From the NCBI RefSeq assembly GCF_014656355.1, contig NZ_BNCG01000011.1, forward strand, positions 62,001 through 126,000: a stretch of 64,000 bases of DNA. The letters run 5' to 3'. The translations under genes and the position numbers were made by a program. The notes under the pieces are model-generated. The model was not told the origin of the DNA. It saw only the letters and a list, made by a program, of their open reading frames with translations, and ran no database searches. Of the stretch, positions 56,892 to 64,000 are shown in pieces. Numbering within the stretch: the stretch's first letter is position 1; each line of letters begins with the position of its first letter. The DNA comes from Camelimonas fluminis (lineage in GTDB: Bacteria; Pseudomonadota; Alphaproteobacteria; Rhizobiales; Beijerinckiaceae).

Positions 56892-57613
56892 CTGCGTTCG
56901 ACGGCGGGCGTGAACAGGTAGCCGCTGGAGCGGATGGTCCTGATGATGTCGGGGTCGCGCGGATCGCGCTCGATCTTCTGCCGCAGCCGGCTGATCAGCA
57001 CGTCGACGCTGCGTTCGAAGGGCGCCGCCGCGCGTCCCTGGGTCAGATCGAGCAGGGCATCGCGGGACAGCACCCGCCCGGCGTGCTCGCACAGCGCCCG
57101 CAGCAGTTCGAATTCGGCGCCGGTCACGGCGATGCGCACGCCCTCCGGATTGCTCAGTTTGCGCGCCGCCGCATCAAGCGTCCAGCCCAGGAAGGTGAAG
57201 GCGCGGACTTCTTCGGCCGCCGCATGGGGGTTGTCGCGGCGGCGCAGCACGGCGCGGATGCGCGCCAGCAGCTCGCGCGGATTGAACGGCTTGGCGAGGT
57301 AGTCGTCGGCCCCCATTTCAAGACCGATGATCCGGTCCACGTCCTCGTTGCGCGCCGTCAGCATGATGATCGGCACGGCCGACGACTGACGCAGCCTGCG
57401 GCAGATGGCGAGGCCGTCCTCGCCGGGCAGGTTCAGGTCGAGCACGATCAGATCGATCCGGCCGGCGCGCAACAGGCGGTCCATCTGCCGGCCGTCGGCC
57501 GCGGCGGCGCACCGCATGTCGTTCTGCGCCAGATAACGGGCGACGAGCGCGCTGATCTCGCGATCGTCCTCGACAATCAGGATATGGGGCAGGACATGAG
57601 GGGAAACGTGCAT
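56888..57613 (-). CDS. OmpR/PhoB-family response regulator
   Basis: 241 aa. Receiver domain with acidic pair EDD (15-17), phosphoacceptor Asp59 in LIVLDLNLPGEDG, Thr in MLTARNE and Lys in DDYLAKPFNPREL. The C-terminal winged helix (about 135-235) has LTGAEFELLRALCEHAGRVLSRDALLDLTQGRAAAPFERSVDVLISRLRQKIE and IIRTIRSSGYLFTP-like end. It is the first gene of the pair and overlaps the kinase gene. A 14-bp perfect palindrome lies 12 bp upstream (57625-57638). Confidence 0.95.
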   Translation of the reverse strand: MHVSPHVLPHILIVEDDREISALVARYLAQNDMRCAAAADGRQMDRLLRAGRIDLIVLDLNLPGEDGLAICRRLRQSSAVPIIMLTARNEDVDRIIGLEMGADDYLAKPFNPRELLARIRAVLRRRDNPHAAAEEVRAFTFLGWTLDAAARKLSNPEGVRIAVTGAEFELLRALCEHAGRVLSRDALLDLTQGRAAAPFERSVDVLISRLRQKIERDPRDPDIIRTIRSSGYLFTPAVERR

Positions 57614-57624
57614 CAGGCGACCCA

Positions 57625-57638
57625 GGCAACCGGTTGCC
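57625..57638. promoter_or_regulatory. 14-bp palindrome upstream of response-regulator gene
   Basis: GGCAACCGGTTGCC, perfectly symmetric, 12 bp before the ATG of the response regulator and in the divergent region shared with the thioesterase gene at 57769. A possible operator; OmpR-type proteins normally bind direct repeats, so another regulator would be needed. Confidence 0.3.
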
Positions 57639-57768
57639 GCCGACTATACCCGCCAATGTGGCCGCAAACAGCCGCAACTGACGCGGCGGGGGGTTCACGA
57701 CGGCGGCTCCGGGAGGTTATCAGGCCATACAACCCAGATAGCAATCAATCGAGTGAGTTGTTTCGCCC

Positions 57769-58209
57769 ATGAAACCGCCTGTCTGGCGCCAGAACAGCGC
57801 CGCTTATCCGCATGTTTTCATCTTGCAGACCCGCTATCGCGACGAAGATCGCCTTGGCCACGTGAACAACATCGCCGTCGCCGCCTATTATGATGAAGCC
57901 CGCTCGCGCTTCACGGGCGACGTGGTGCGCGCCGCCACGGCGGAACGGGTGCGGATTGTCACCGCCGACAGCCGCGTCACCTATCTGGCTGAAGTGTTTC
58001 ATGGCGCGGACGTGGAGATCCGCAGCGGCGTCCTGCGCATTGGCTCGGCCTCCTGGGACATTGGCCAGGCCATGTTCCAGAAGGGCAAATGCGTCGGCCT
58101 GTGCCAGACAACCCTGGTCCAGGCCACCGCCGCCGGCGCGCAGCCGCTGGCCGACGCCATCCGCGCCGCCCTGACGCGGATGCTGGTGACCGAGCCGGCG
58201 GACGCCTGA
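57769..58209 (+). CDS. Acyl-CoA thioesterase (4HBT family)
   Basis: 146 aa. Hotdog fold of the YbgC/4-hydroxybenzoyl-CoA thioesterase type: TRYRDEDRLGHVNNIAVAAYYDEARSRF carries the catalytic Asp region and the GHVNN motif, then VTADSRVTYLAEVFHGADVEIRSGVLRIGSASWDIGQAMF. It differs from the two PaaI-type proteins at 35.8-36.6 kb. It is divergent from the two-component system and converges on a crotonase gene across two hairpins. Confidence 0.88.
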   Translation: MKPPVWRQNSAAYPHVFILQTRYRDEDRLGHVNNIAVAAYYDEARSRFTGDVVRAATAERVRIVTADSRVTYLAEVFHGADVEIRSGVLRIGSASWDIGQAMFQKGKCVGLCQTTLVQATAAGAQPLADAIRAALTRMLVTEPADA

Positions 58210-58289
58210 GTGCAAGCCCCCTGGATGCAAGGCTCCTGGGCGCCAGCCCCCATCCGGGCCGGACCTCATAAATGGAGTCCCCTGCAGGA

Positions 58290-58310
58290 TGGCCGGAACA
58301 CGTCCGGCCA
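58290..58310 (+). terminator. Hairpin behind thioesterase gene
   Basis: TGGCCGGA (58290-58297) and TCCGGCCA (58303-58310), 8-bp stem with ACACG loop, in the 180-bp convergent gap. No U-tract. Confidence 0.4.
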
Positions 58311-58330
58311 AGAGGGGCGCGCGCCAGCCG

Positions 58331-58374
58331 TGAAATGCCCCTGCAACGCCCCCCCGCGCTCGCGGGGCATTTCA
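58331..58374. terminator. Bidirectional hairpin between thioesterase and crotonase genes
   Basis: TGAAATGCCCC (58331-58341) and GGGGCATTTCA (58364-58374) form a perfect 11-bp stem around a C-rich 22-nt loop, 16 bp from the crotonase stop on the opposite strand. A-T pairs at the stem base give some U/A run on both strands. Confidence 0.6.
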
Positions 58375-58389
58375 GCAAGAAGCGGACCG

Positions 58390-59175
58390 TCAGTCCTTCG
58401 GTTCGAGGCGGCTGCTTTTTTTGCTGAGGAAGGCGTCGAGGCCGGCGGCGACCTCCGGGCCGCTCTGGACAATGCCGGCCATCAGGCTTTCGGCGAACAG
58501 GCCGTCGGTGGTCGACATGTCGTTGATGCGGCCGATGGCCGTGACCATGGCGTAGTTGGACAGGGGCGCGTGCTTCGCGGCGGCTTCAGCGATGGCGATG
58601 GCCCTGTCCAGGCCAGCGCCGGGCGCGACGATTTCGTGGCACAGGCCAAGGTCGAGCCCGCGCGCCGCGTCATAGGTGCGGGCGGCCAGCATCATGTCGA
58701 CCATCCGGCCAGGGCCGATGATGCGCCCCACCCGCACCGTGGCGCCGCCGCCGGTGAAGATGGCGCGCTGCCCCTCCGGCAAGGCGAAGAAGGTCGACGG
58801 CTCGGCGACCCGCGTGTGGCATGCGGCGGCGAGCTCCAGACCGCCGCCCACCACCGCGCCGCGCAGCGCCGCGATAACCGGCAACCCGCCATACTGGATC
58901 TGGTCGAAGGCCCAGTGCCACTTCTGGCACATGCGCATGAACTGGGCCGGCGTGCGGCGCAGGCGGGCGTGCTCGTCCAGGTCGAGACCGGCGCAGAAAT
59001 GATCGCCCTCGGAATTGAGCACCACGACGCGCGCCTCCGCCGGCGGATCGGCAAAGAAGCGGCCGATCTCCATGACGGTGTCCTCGTCGATGGCGTTGCG
59101 CCGTTCGGGCCGCGCCAAGGTCAGAATCGCCACGGCGTCCCGCATCTCCAGTTTCAGTGAGCGGAAGGTTGTCAT
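58390..59175 (-). CDS. Enoyl-CoA hydratase/isomerase (crotonase) family protein
   Basis: 261 aa. Oxyanion-hole motifs FCAGLDLDEHA and GAVVGGGLELAAACHTRVAEPSTFFALPEGQ. Both Glu positions of classic hydratases are filled (GGLELA and FFALPE), so hydration of an enoyl-CoA is plausible, unlike the crotonase at 12838. It is divergent from an AraC-type regulator (69-bp gap), which probably controls it. Confidence 0.9.
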   Translation of the reverse strand: MTTFRSLKLEMRDAVAILTLARPERRNAIDEDTVMEIGRFFADPPAEARVVVLNSEGDHFCAGLDLDEHARLRRTPAQFMRMCQKWHWAFDQIQYGGLPVIAALRGAVVGGGLELAAACHTRVAEPSTFFALPEGQRAIFTGGGATVRVGRIIGPGRMVDMMLAARTYDAARGLDLGLCHEIVAPGAGLDRAIAIAEAAAKHAPLSNYAMVTAIGRINDMSTTDGLFAESLMAGIVQSGPEVAAGLDAFLSKKSSRLEPKD

Positions 59176-59244
59176 GTAGGCATCCCGTCTGGCTGGCGCC
59201 GGGCAGGCGGCGCGTTATTGCATCTGTGGCCACCTTGCGGCTGA

Positions 59245-60432
59245 ATGGACAACAAGAAAATAACGGGAACAGCCAAAAACATGATGAATATGGCCAACCC
59301 ATCCGATGATCCGGTCTCGCTGTCCCACGAACTGGTCAAGGACTGGTTCGCGGCGCTGGAGCGGATCGCCGGCGGCGAACAGCTGGAGCGTTTTCTGGAG
59401 GCGGCGGGCGTGGCGCCGGCCATGCTGGCGCGCCCCGGCGCGCGGATCGCCGGCGAGCAGGTCATCGCCTTTTATCAGATCGCCGCGATCGCGACGGGCG
59501 ACGAGATGATGGGGCTGTGGTCGCGTCCGGTCCGCTCCGGTTCGCTCAAGCTGATCTGTCGCTCGGTCATCGGCGCGCCATCCATGGCGACGGCGCTCAA
59601 CCGGCTGGCCCAGGTGTGGAACCTGCTGCTTGACGACTACCAGTTGATTTTCTCCGAAGCCGGCGGTCAGGGCGTGATGACCCTGGCGCCGCGCGCCGCG
59701 GATGCGCCGCTGAACCGCTTCGGCCAGGCGCTGATGCTGAAGCTCGCGCACGGCGTCGCCTCCTGGCTCGCCGGCCATGAGGTTCCTCTCGCCGGGCTAC
59801 GGCTCGCCTTTCCCCGCCCCAGCTTCGCCGCCGATTACGCGGTGATGTTTCCGCTGCAGCCGACCTTTGGCGGCGGGCCGAGCGCGATCGCCTTCACGGC
59901 GCAGACACTGGCGCGGCCGATCATGCGCAAGGAGGGCGAAGTCCAGGCATTTCTGGAACGGGCGCCGCGCGACTGGCTGTTCACCACCTCCATGGCCCAC
60001 GTGCTGGCGCTGCGCGTGCGGCATTTCCTTTATTCAGGGCCGAGCGGCTTTCAGGCTGGCCTGGCGGAAACGGCGGAGCATCTGGCCATGTCGCACCGCA
60101 GTCTCGCCCGGCGGCTGGCGGCGGAAGGCGTCTCGTTCCAGCAGATCAAGGACCGGCTGCGGCGCGACGCCGCCCTGCGCCGGCTGACCCGCGACCACGA
60201 GAAAATCGACGCGCTTGCCCTGGAGCTGGGCTTCGCGGCGGCGCCGGTGTTTCACCGCTGCTTCCGGAACTGGACTGGCATGACCCCGGCGCAATACCGC
60301 CGCATGGCCCAGGCGTCGCGCGGAGCGCGCGCAGAGGAAGAAGCGGCGTCGCGCGGCGCGCGCCTGGCGGAAGGCGAACCCTCGCGCAGAGCGCACGCGG
60401 CGGGCGGGCCGGCGACCATCCCGCCCCGGTGA
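59245..60432 (+). CDS. AraC family transcriptional regulator
   Basis: 395 aa; starts at 59245 or at an ATG at 59281 are both possible, and the sites are weak. The N-terminal two-thirds resemble the arabinose-binding-type sensor domain of OruR/ArgR-like AraC proteins (GEQVIAFYQIAAIATGDEMMGLWSRPVRSGSLKLICRSVIGAPSMATALNRLAQVWNLLLDD). The C-terminal DNA-binding domain (about 265-360) has ETAEHLAMSHRSLARRLAAEGVSFQQIKDRLRRDAALRRL and ALELGFAAAPVFHRCFRNWTGMTPAQYRR. A 35-residue Arg/Ala-rich tail follows. Activation of the divergent crotonase gene is likely. Confidence 0.92.
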   Translation: MDNKKITGTAKNMMNMANPSDDPVSLSHELVKDWFAALERIAGGEQLERFLEAAGVAPAMLARPGARIAGEQVIAFYQIAAIATGDEMMGLWSRPVRSGSLKLICRSVIGAPSMATALNRLAQVWNLLLDDYQLIFSEAGGQGVMTLAPRAADAPLNRFGQALMLKLAHGVASWLAGHEVPLAGLRLAFPRPSFAADYAVMFPLQPTFGGGPSAIAFTAQTLARPIMRKEGEVQAFLERAPRDWLFTTSMAHVLALRVRHFLYSGPSGFQAGLAETAEHLAMSHRSLARRLAAEGVSFQQIKDRLRRDAALRRLTRDHEKIDALALELGFAAAPVFHRCFRNWTGMTPAQYRRMAQASRGARAEEEAASRGARLAEGEPSRRAHAAGGPATIPPR

Positions 60433-60797
60433 AGCAGGCTGCGCGCCCCCAAATGGTGAAGCGCCTTAATTTATCTTGTCGAAACGCCTATATTGGAAGA
60501 CGACGTCATCAGGCCATCGCGACGGCGGGGTGGGAAACTCTTGTAGCTCCTCGCCAGCAACCGTTCGCCCATGCTTCCCTCGCATGCCGGCCTCTCACGA
60601 CGATTTGGCGCGACCACCCCCATGGAACTGCGCATTGGCGGCGTGCTAGTCTGGAATGATGTCAAAGCGACCGGCGGCGGGTCACGCGGCGGCTTGATGT
60701 GGGCGACAGCCTGGCGTCAGGCGGTTCAAAGGGTTTACTCAGCCGCGATGACCGTGCTCTGGTTCAGAGCGACATGGAAGTGAAAGACAAGCGCCCA
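60433..60797. other. 365-bp gap before ilvD
   Basis: Short frames occur but none looks like a gene. An AT-rich stretch with TATATT (60489-60494) stands out in GC-rich DNA; a matching -35 is weak (TTAATT at 60466-60471). The stretch could hold the ilvD promoter although 300 bp of leader would remain; no attenuator-like peptide rich in Ile/Val/Leu was seen. Confidence 0.4.
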
Positions 60798-62633
60798 ATG
60801 CCAGCCTATCGTTCGAGAACAACCACACATGGCCGCAACATGGCCGGGGCCCGCGGCCTCTGGCGCGCCACCGGCGTGAAGGACGGCGACTTCGGCAAAC
60901 CGATCATCGCCGTGGTCAACTCCTTCACCCAGTTCGTGCCCGGTCACGTGCACCTGAAGGACCTTGGCCAGCTCGTGGCGCGCGAGATCGAGGCGGCGGG
61001 CGGCATCGCCAAGGAATTCAACACCATCGCCGTGGACGACGGCATCGCCATGGGCCACGACGGCATGCTCTATTCGCTGCCGTCGCGCGAGATCATCGCC
61101 GACAGCGTCGAGTACATGGTCAACGCCCATTGCGCCGACGCGATGGTCTGCATTTCCAATTGCGACAAGATCACCCCTGGCATGCTCAACGCCGCGATGC
61201 GGCTGAACATCCCGGCCGTGTTCGTCTCCGGCGGCCCGATGGAAGCCGGCAAGGTGGTGCTGCACGGCAAGAAGCAGGCGCTTGATCTGGTCGACGCCAT
61301 GGTCGCCGCCGCCGACGAGAACGTCTCCGATGAAGACGTCAAGGTCATCGAGCGCTCGGCCTGCCCGACCTGCGGCTCCTGTTCCGGCATGTTCACCGCC
61401 AATTCGATGAATTGCCTGACAGAGGCGCTCGGCCTGTCGCTACCGGGCAACGGTTCGGTGCTCGCCACCCACGCTGACCGCAAGCGCCTGTTCATCGAAG
61501 CCGGGCACCTGATCGTTGATCTCGCCCGCCGTTATTACGAGCAGGACGACGCCTCGGTGCTGCCGCGCAACATCGCCAACAAGCGGGCGTTCGAGAACGC
61601 CATGACGCTCGACATCGCCATGGGCGGCTCCACCAACACGGTGTTGCACATCCTGGCGGCGGCGCATGAGGGTAACGTCGACTTCACCATGGATGACATC
61701 GACGCCCTGTCGCGCAAGGCGCCGTGCCTGTCCAAGGTCGCGCCGGCCAAGCAGGACGTGCACATGGAAGACGTCCACCGCGCCGGCGGCATCATGGCCA
61801 TTCTCGGCCAGCTTGAAGCCGGCGGCCTGATCCATCGCGACACGCCCACCGTGCATACGGCGACCCTGGGCGAGGCCATCGACCGCTGGGCGATCGACCG
61901 CACCGACAGCGAAAGCGTCCGCGAATTCTTCCGCGCGGCGCCCGGCGGCGTCCCGACCCAGACGGCCTTCAGCCAAGCCTCACGCTGGGAGGAGCTGGAT
62001 CTCGATCGCGAGAACGGCGTCATCCGTTCGGTGGAGCACCCGTTCTCGAAGGATGGCGGCCTCGCCGTCCTCAAGGGCAACATCGCGCTGGACGGCTGCA
62101 TCGTCAAAACCGCCGGCGTGGACGAGTCGATCCTGAAGTTCTCCGGCCCGGCAGTGGTTTACGAGAGCCAGGACGACGCGGTGAAGGCCATCCTCGCCAA
62201 GCAGGTCAAGGCCGGCGACGTGGTGGTGATCCGCTACGAAGGCCCGAAGGGCGGTCCGGGCATGCAGGAGATGCTGTATCCAACCAGCTATCTGAAGTCC
62301 CGTGGCCTCGGCAAAGCCTGCGCGCTGATCACCGACGGACGTTTTTCGGGCGGCACCTCGGGCCTGTCCATCGGCCACGCCTCGCCAGAGGCGGCCCAGG
62401 GCGGCGCCATCGGTCTGGTGCACAATGGCGACATCATCGAGATCGATATCCCGAACCGGACCATCCATCTCGCCGTGTCAGAGGCTGAGCTGGCCACACG
62501 CCGCGCCGAGCAGGACCGGCTTGGCTGGAAGCCCGCCGCCCCCCGGCCGCGCAATGTCACCACGGCGCTGAAAGCTTACGCCGCCTTCGCGTCGTCAGCC
62601 GACAGGGGCGCCGTGCGCGTCCTGCCAGAATAA
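60798..62633 (+). CDS. ilvD: Dihydroxy-acid dehydratase
   Basis: 611 aa from the ATG at 60798 ([26 protein letters not shown] is the usual start); an ATG at 60774 would add eight residues. Third enzyme of valine/isoleucine synthesis, dehydrating dihydroxy acids to 2-keto acids with an Fe-S cluster. Cluster Cys are in [12 protein letters not shown] and [19 protein letters not shown]; also [16 protein letters not shown] and [28 protein letters not shown]. Length matches the E. coli-like long form. It is monocistronic here. Confidence 0.97.
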   Translation: MPAYRSRTTTHGRNMAGARGLWRATGVKDGDFGKPIIAVVNSFTQFVPGHVHLKDLGQLVAREIEAAGGIAKEFNTIAVDDGIAMGHDGMLYSLPSREIIADSVEYMVNAHCADAMVCISNCDKITPGMLNAAMRLNIPAVFVSGGPMEAGKVVLHGKKQALDLVDAMVAAADENVSDEDVKVIERSACPTCGSCSGMFTANSMNCLTEALGLSLPGNGSVLATHADRKRLFIEAGHLIVDLARRYYEQDDASVLPRNIANKRAFENAMTLDIAMGGSTNTVLHILAAAHEGNVDFTMDDIDALSRKAPCLSKVAPAKQDVHMEDVHRAGGIMAILGQLEAGGLIHRDTPTVHTATLGEAIDRWAIDRTDSESVREFFRAAPGGVPTQTAFSQASRWEELDLDRENGVIRSVEHPFSKDGGLAVLKGNIALDGCIVKTAGVDESILKFSGPAVVYESQDDAVKAILAKQVKAGDVVVIRYEGPKGGPGMQEMLYPTSYLKSRGLGKACALITDGRFSGGTSGLSIGHASPEAAQGGAIGLVHNGDIIEIDIPNRTIHLAVSEAELATRRAEQDRLGWKPAAPRPRNVTTALKAYAAFASSADRGAVRVLPE

Positions 62634-62916
62634 TACGCGTCGCCGCGGCTTCCATCCGAAGTCGCGGCGGCCCCAATTCCCGGCGCGGGCTGCCTCGCCC
62701 CGTCCAGGCAGGCCGACGCCTCGCCGCCAGAACGCAAATAGAGCAGCCCGTTTTTCTGGAACCATTCCAGCAATTCCGGCCAACCGCGCAGCGACAATAC
62801 TGCCCCCGGTTAACATTATTGCGTGACCGGCGCCAGCAGCGACTGGCCGGCCATATACAGACGCGCGATCGCAGACCTATACTTGCAGAACCAACATCTC
62901 CTGCGAGGAAACGGTC

Positions 62917-63312
62917 ATGGAGTTCGCGTCCAGGTTTTCACCCTTCCTGCTTTCCATTTTGCGCATCATGTCGGGCCTGCTGGTGCTGCAGCACGGAACC
63001 AGCAAGATCCTGGGCTTTCCCACGGGCCCGATGAACAGCACCTCCATCACCAGTCTGAGCGGCGTTGGCGGACTGTTCGAACTGGTCTGCGGCGCACTGC
63101 TGATCATCGGCTTTCAGTCGCGCATCTCGGCCTTTCTCCTCAGCGGCATGACCGCGGTCGCCTATTTTGTCGTGCATGCGCCCAAAGGCTTCTTTCCACT
63201 GCTGAATGGCGGCGAACTCGCCGCGCTTTACTGCTTTACGTTCCTGTATCTTGCCGCCGCTGGCCCCGGCCCGCTGTCGATCGACGCGTTGACCGGACGC
63301 AAGGCCGGATAG
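62917..63312 (+). CDS. DoxX family membrane protein
   Basis: 131 aa with GAGGAAA before the ATG. Four hydrophobic helices; the N-terminal part LLSILRIMSGLLVLQHGTSKILGFP and GGLFELVCGALLIIGFQSRISAFLLSGMTAVAYFVVHAPKGFFPLLNGGELAALYCFTFLYLAAAG are typical of the DoxX/YphA group. Proteins of this group are linked to redox stress or quinone-related functions, but the biochemical role is not settled. It is monocistronic and followed by a 7-bp-stem hairpin. Confidence 0.9.
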   Translation: MEFASRFSPFLLSILRIMSGLLVLQHGTSKILGFPTGPMNSTSITSLSGVGGLFELVCGALLIIGFQSRISAFLLSGMTAVAYFVVHAPKGFFPLLNGGELAALYCFTFLYLAAAGPGPLSIDALTGRKAG

Positions 63313-63817
63313 ACCAAGCCGGCTTCGCGGCGATGCTGCGTCTGGCCCCCCGCCAGGGGGCCCGGACTTGCCTGGAGCGCCCAGGGCAATAGCGACGTCA
63401 TGCGCGAAGGGCGCCAGAATTGGGCCCGGCTCCAGCGTCCGGCCCGGTGGCGACGCCCAAGCCTGGGCTGTCTGGAGTATTTCCAAAGAAATCAGCCGGA
63501 TCGACGGCTCGGAAAATCCGCCAGACCAGTATGCCAGGCCACTTGTGCACACAGGTTCGCATGATTGTGCGTGAGACAGAGCTTAAAAAGCAGGCGCCGT
63601 GAAAAACCGCGCGGTTCCTGCTTGCAGTTCGTGAATATTTTCCTTCATTCTGGCGCCGCGCATGGGGGAAATCGCATTCTGTGAAGGAACCCGGGGTGAC
63701 AGGAGCAACGCCAGCCATCTGGCCGCACTCCGGACCCAGGCGCAGGATCCGGCGCTCCCGGGCCCACAACCCACCGCGCGCCATGGAATGGAACGCGGAT
63801 ATATTATGGAGTTTTCC
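63313..63817. other. 505-bp gap with several hairpins
   Basis: No coding region is convincing. Structures on the + strand: GGCCCCC/GGGGGCC (63344-63350 and 63356-63362) behind the DoxX gene; AAGCAGG/CCTGCTT (63588-63594 and 63617-63623) enclosing the palindrome AACCGCGCGGTT (63605-63616); and TTCCTTCA/TGAAGGAA (63640-63647 and 63682-63689). A small RNA or long leader of the next gene is possible. Confidence 0.45.
63344..63362 (+). terminator. Hairpin behind DoxX-family gene
   Basis: GGCCCCC (63344-63350), CGCCA loop, GGGGGCC (63356-63362), 31 nt after the stop codon. No U-tract. Confidence 0.4.
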
Positions 63818-64000
63818 ATGACCATCGCCCATGACGCCAGCAGGCTTTCGCTGCGCGCGCCCCGCGTCGGCTTCGCAGTGGCTGGCGCGCTGCTCGCCGC
63901 CGTTGCGGTCGCCGGCTGCCAGACGACGAAATCAACAACCGACATGCTGTCCGCTTCCGGCTTCAGCATCAAGGTGGCGAGCACGCCGCAGCAACAGGCC
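63818..64000 (+). CDS. Lipoprotein, N-terminal part (runs off the window)
   Basis: 61 codons visible from the ATG at 63818, which has GGAG at 63808-63811; an in-frame ATG at 63806 has no site. A signal peptide with core VGFAVAGALLAAVAVAGC ends in a lipobox (AVAGC), so the Cys at residue 34 would be lipidated. The mature start is QTTKSTTDMLSASGFSIKVASTPQQQA. No family is recognisable from this part, though the C-QTT pattern is common in small alphaproteobacterial lipoproteins. Confidence 0.7.
   Translation, partial: MTIAHDASRLSLRAPRVGFAVAGALLAAVAVAGCQTTKSTTDMLSASGFSIKVASTPQQQA

Noticed and set aside
60571-60783. 70-codon frame before ilvD as a leader peptide
   Set aside because: It has no run of Ile, Val or Leu codons and no attenuator hairpins, so an ilv-type leader is not supported.
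62576-62797. 73-codon frame on the - strand behind ilvD, starting SLRGWPELLEWFQKNGLLYL
   Set aside because: The first 25 residues look protein-like, but the start is TTG without a ribosome binding site, the rest is low complexity, and it overlaps the end of ilvD.

Overview
The window is a high-GC stretch of bacterial chromosome from an alphaproteobacterium, most likely of the order Hyphomicrobiales (Rhizobiales). The main evidence is the gene order rnd-lptC-lptA-lptB-rpoN-hpf-ptsN, a class II (CP4-like) EPSP synthase next to cmk, and a RibH2-type lumazine synthase behind an FMN riboswitch, as known from Brucella and Mesorhizobium. I found no rRNA, tRNA, CRISPR array, insertion sequence or phage gene. 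Because of the high GC content, very long open frames run antisense to real genes (several over 700 codons); these were left out.

Layout. 1-2.6 kb: the end of a DUF808 membrane protein, a possible outer-membrane protein with a run of eight Asp, and a PPK2-type polyphosphate kinase. 3.4-13.6 kb: a complete peptide/opine-type ABC importer (two ATPases, Tat-exported binding protein, two permeases) followed on the same strand by two acyl-CoA synthetases and met by a convergent crotonase, so probably a uptake-and-CoA-activation unit. 13.9-20.6 kb: RNase D-like exonuclease, the LPS export genes lptCAB, sigma-54 (rpoN), hpf and ptsN. 20.9-31.6 kb: class I fumarase, aroA-cmk, a DUF2939 protein, the helicase hrpB, a KGG-repeat stress protein, a phosphodiester glycosidase and a secreted protein of unknown function. 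31.8-43.7 kb: polA, a TetR regulator divergent from two hotdog thioesterases with a clear palindromic operator, small membrane or secreted proteins, a CurA-type reductase, MarC and AmpG-like transporters, a frameshifted flavoprotein gene, and the FMN riboswitch with ribH2.

44-54.2 kb holds the most interesting part: a catabolic island on the minus strand made of a double (fused) acyl-CoA dehydrogenase, an HpaB-type flavin monooxygenase, an acyl-CoA ligase and an NAD(P)H:FMN reductase. A TetR regulator is transcribed divergently, and two branched-chain-amino-acid-type binding proteins lie just beyond it. An identical 23-nt near-palindrome lies in the divergent tetR promoter region and in front of the binding-protein pair, which ties these genes into one probable regulon. 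A reasonable reading is sensing, uptake, CoA activation, oxygenation and dehydrogenation of an unknown acid (aromatic, alicyclic or terpenoid).

54.3-64 kb: a MarR regulator overlapping a gene of unknown function, an OmpR/EnvZ-type two-component system, a thioesterase, a crotonase divergent from an AraC regulator, ilvD, a DoxX-family protein and the start of a lipoprotein gene. Start codons were chosen from ribosome binding sites and family N-termini; family names come from motif recognition by eye, not from database searches.
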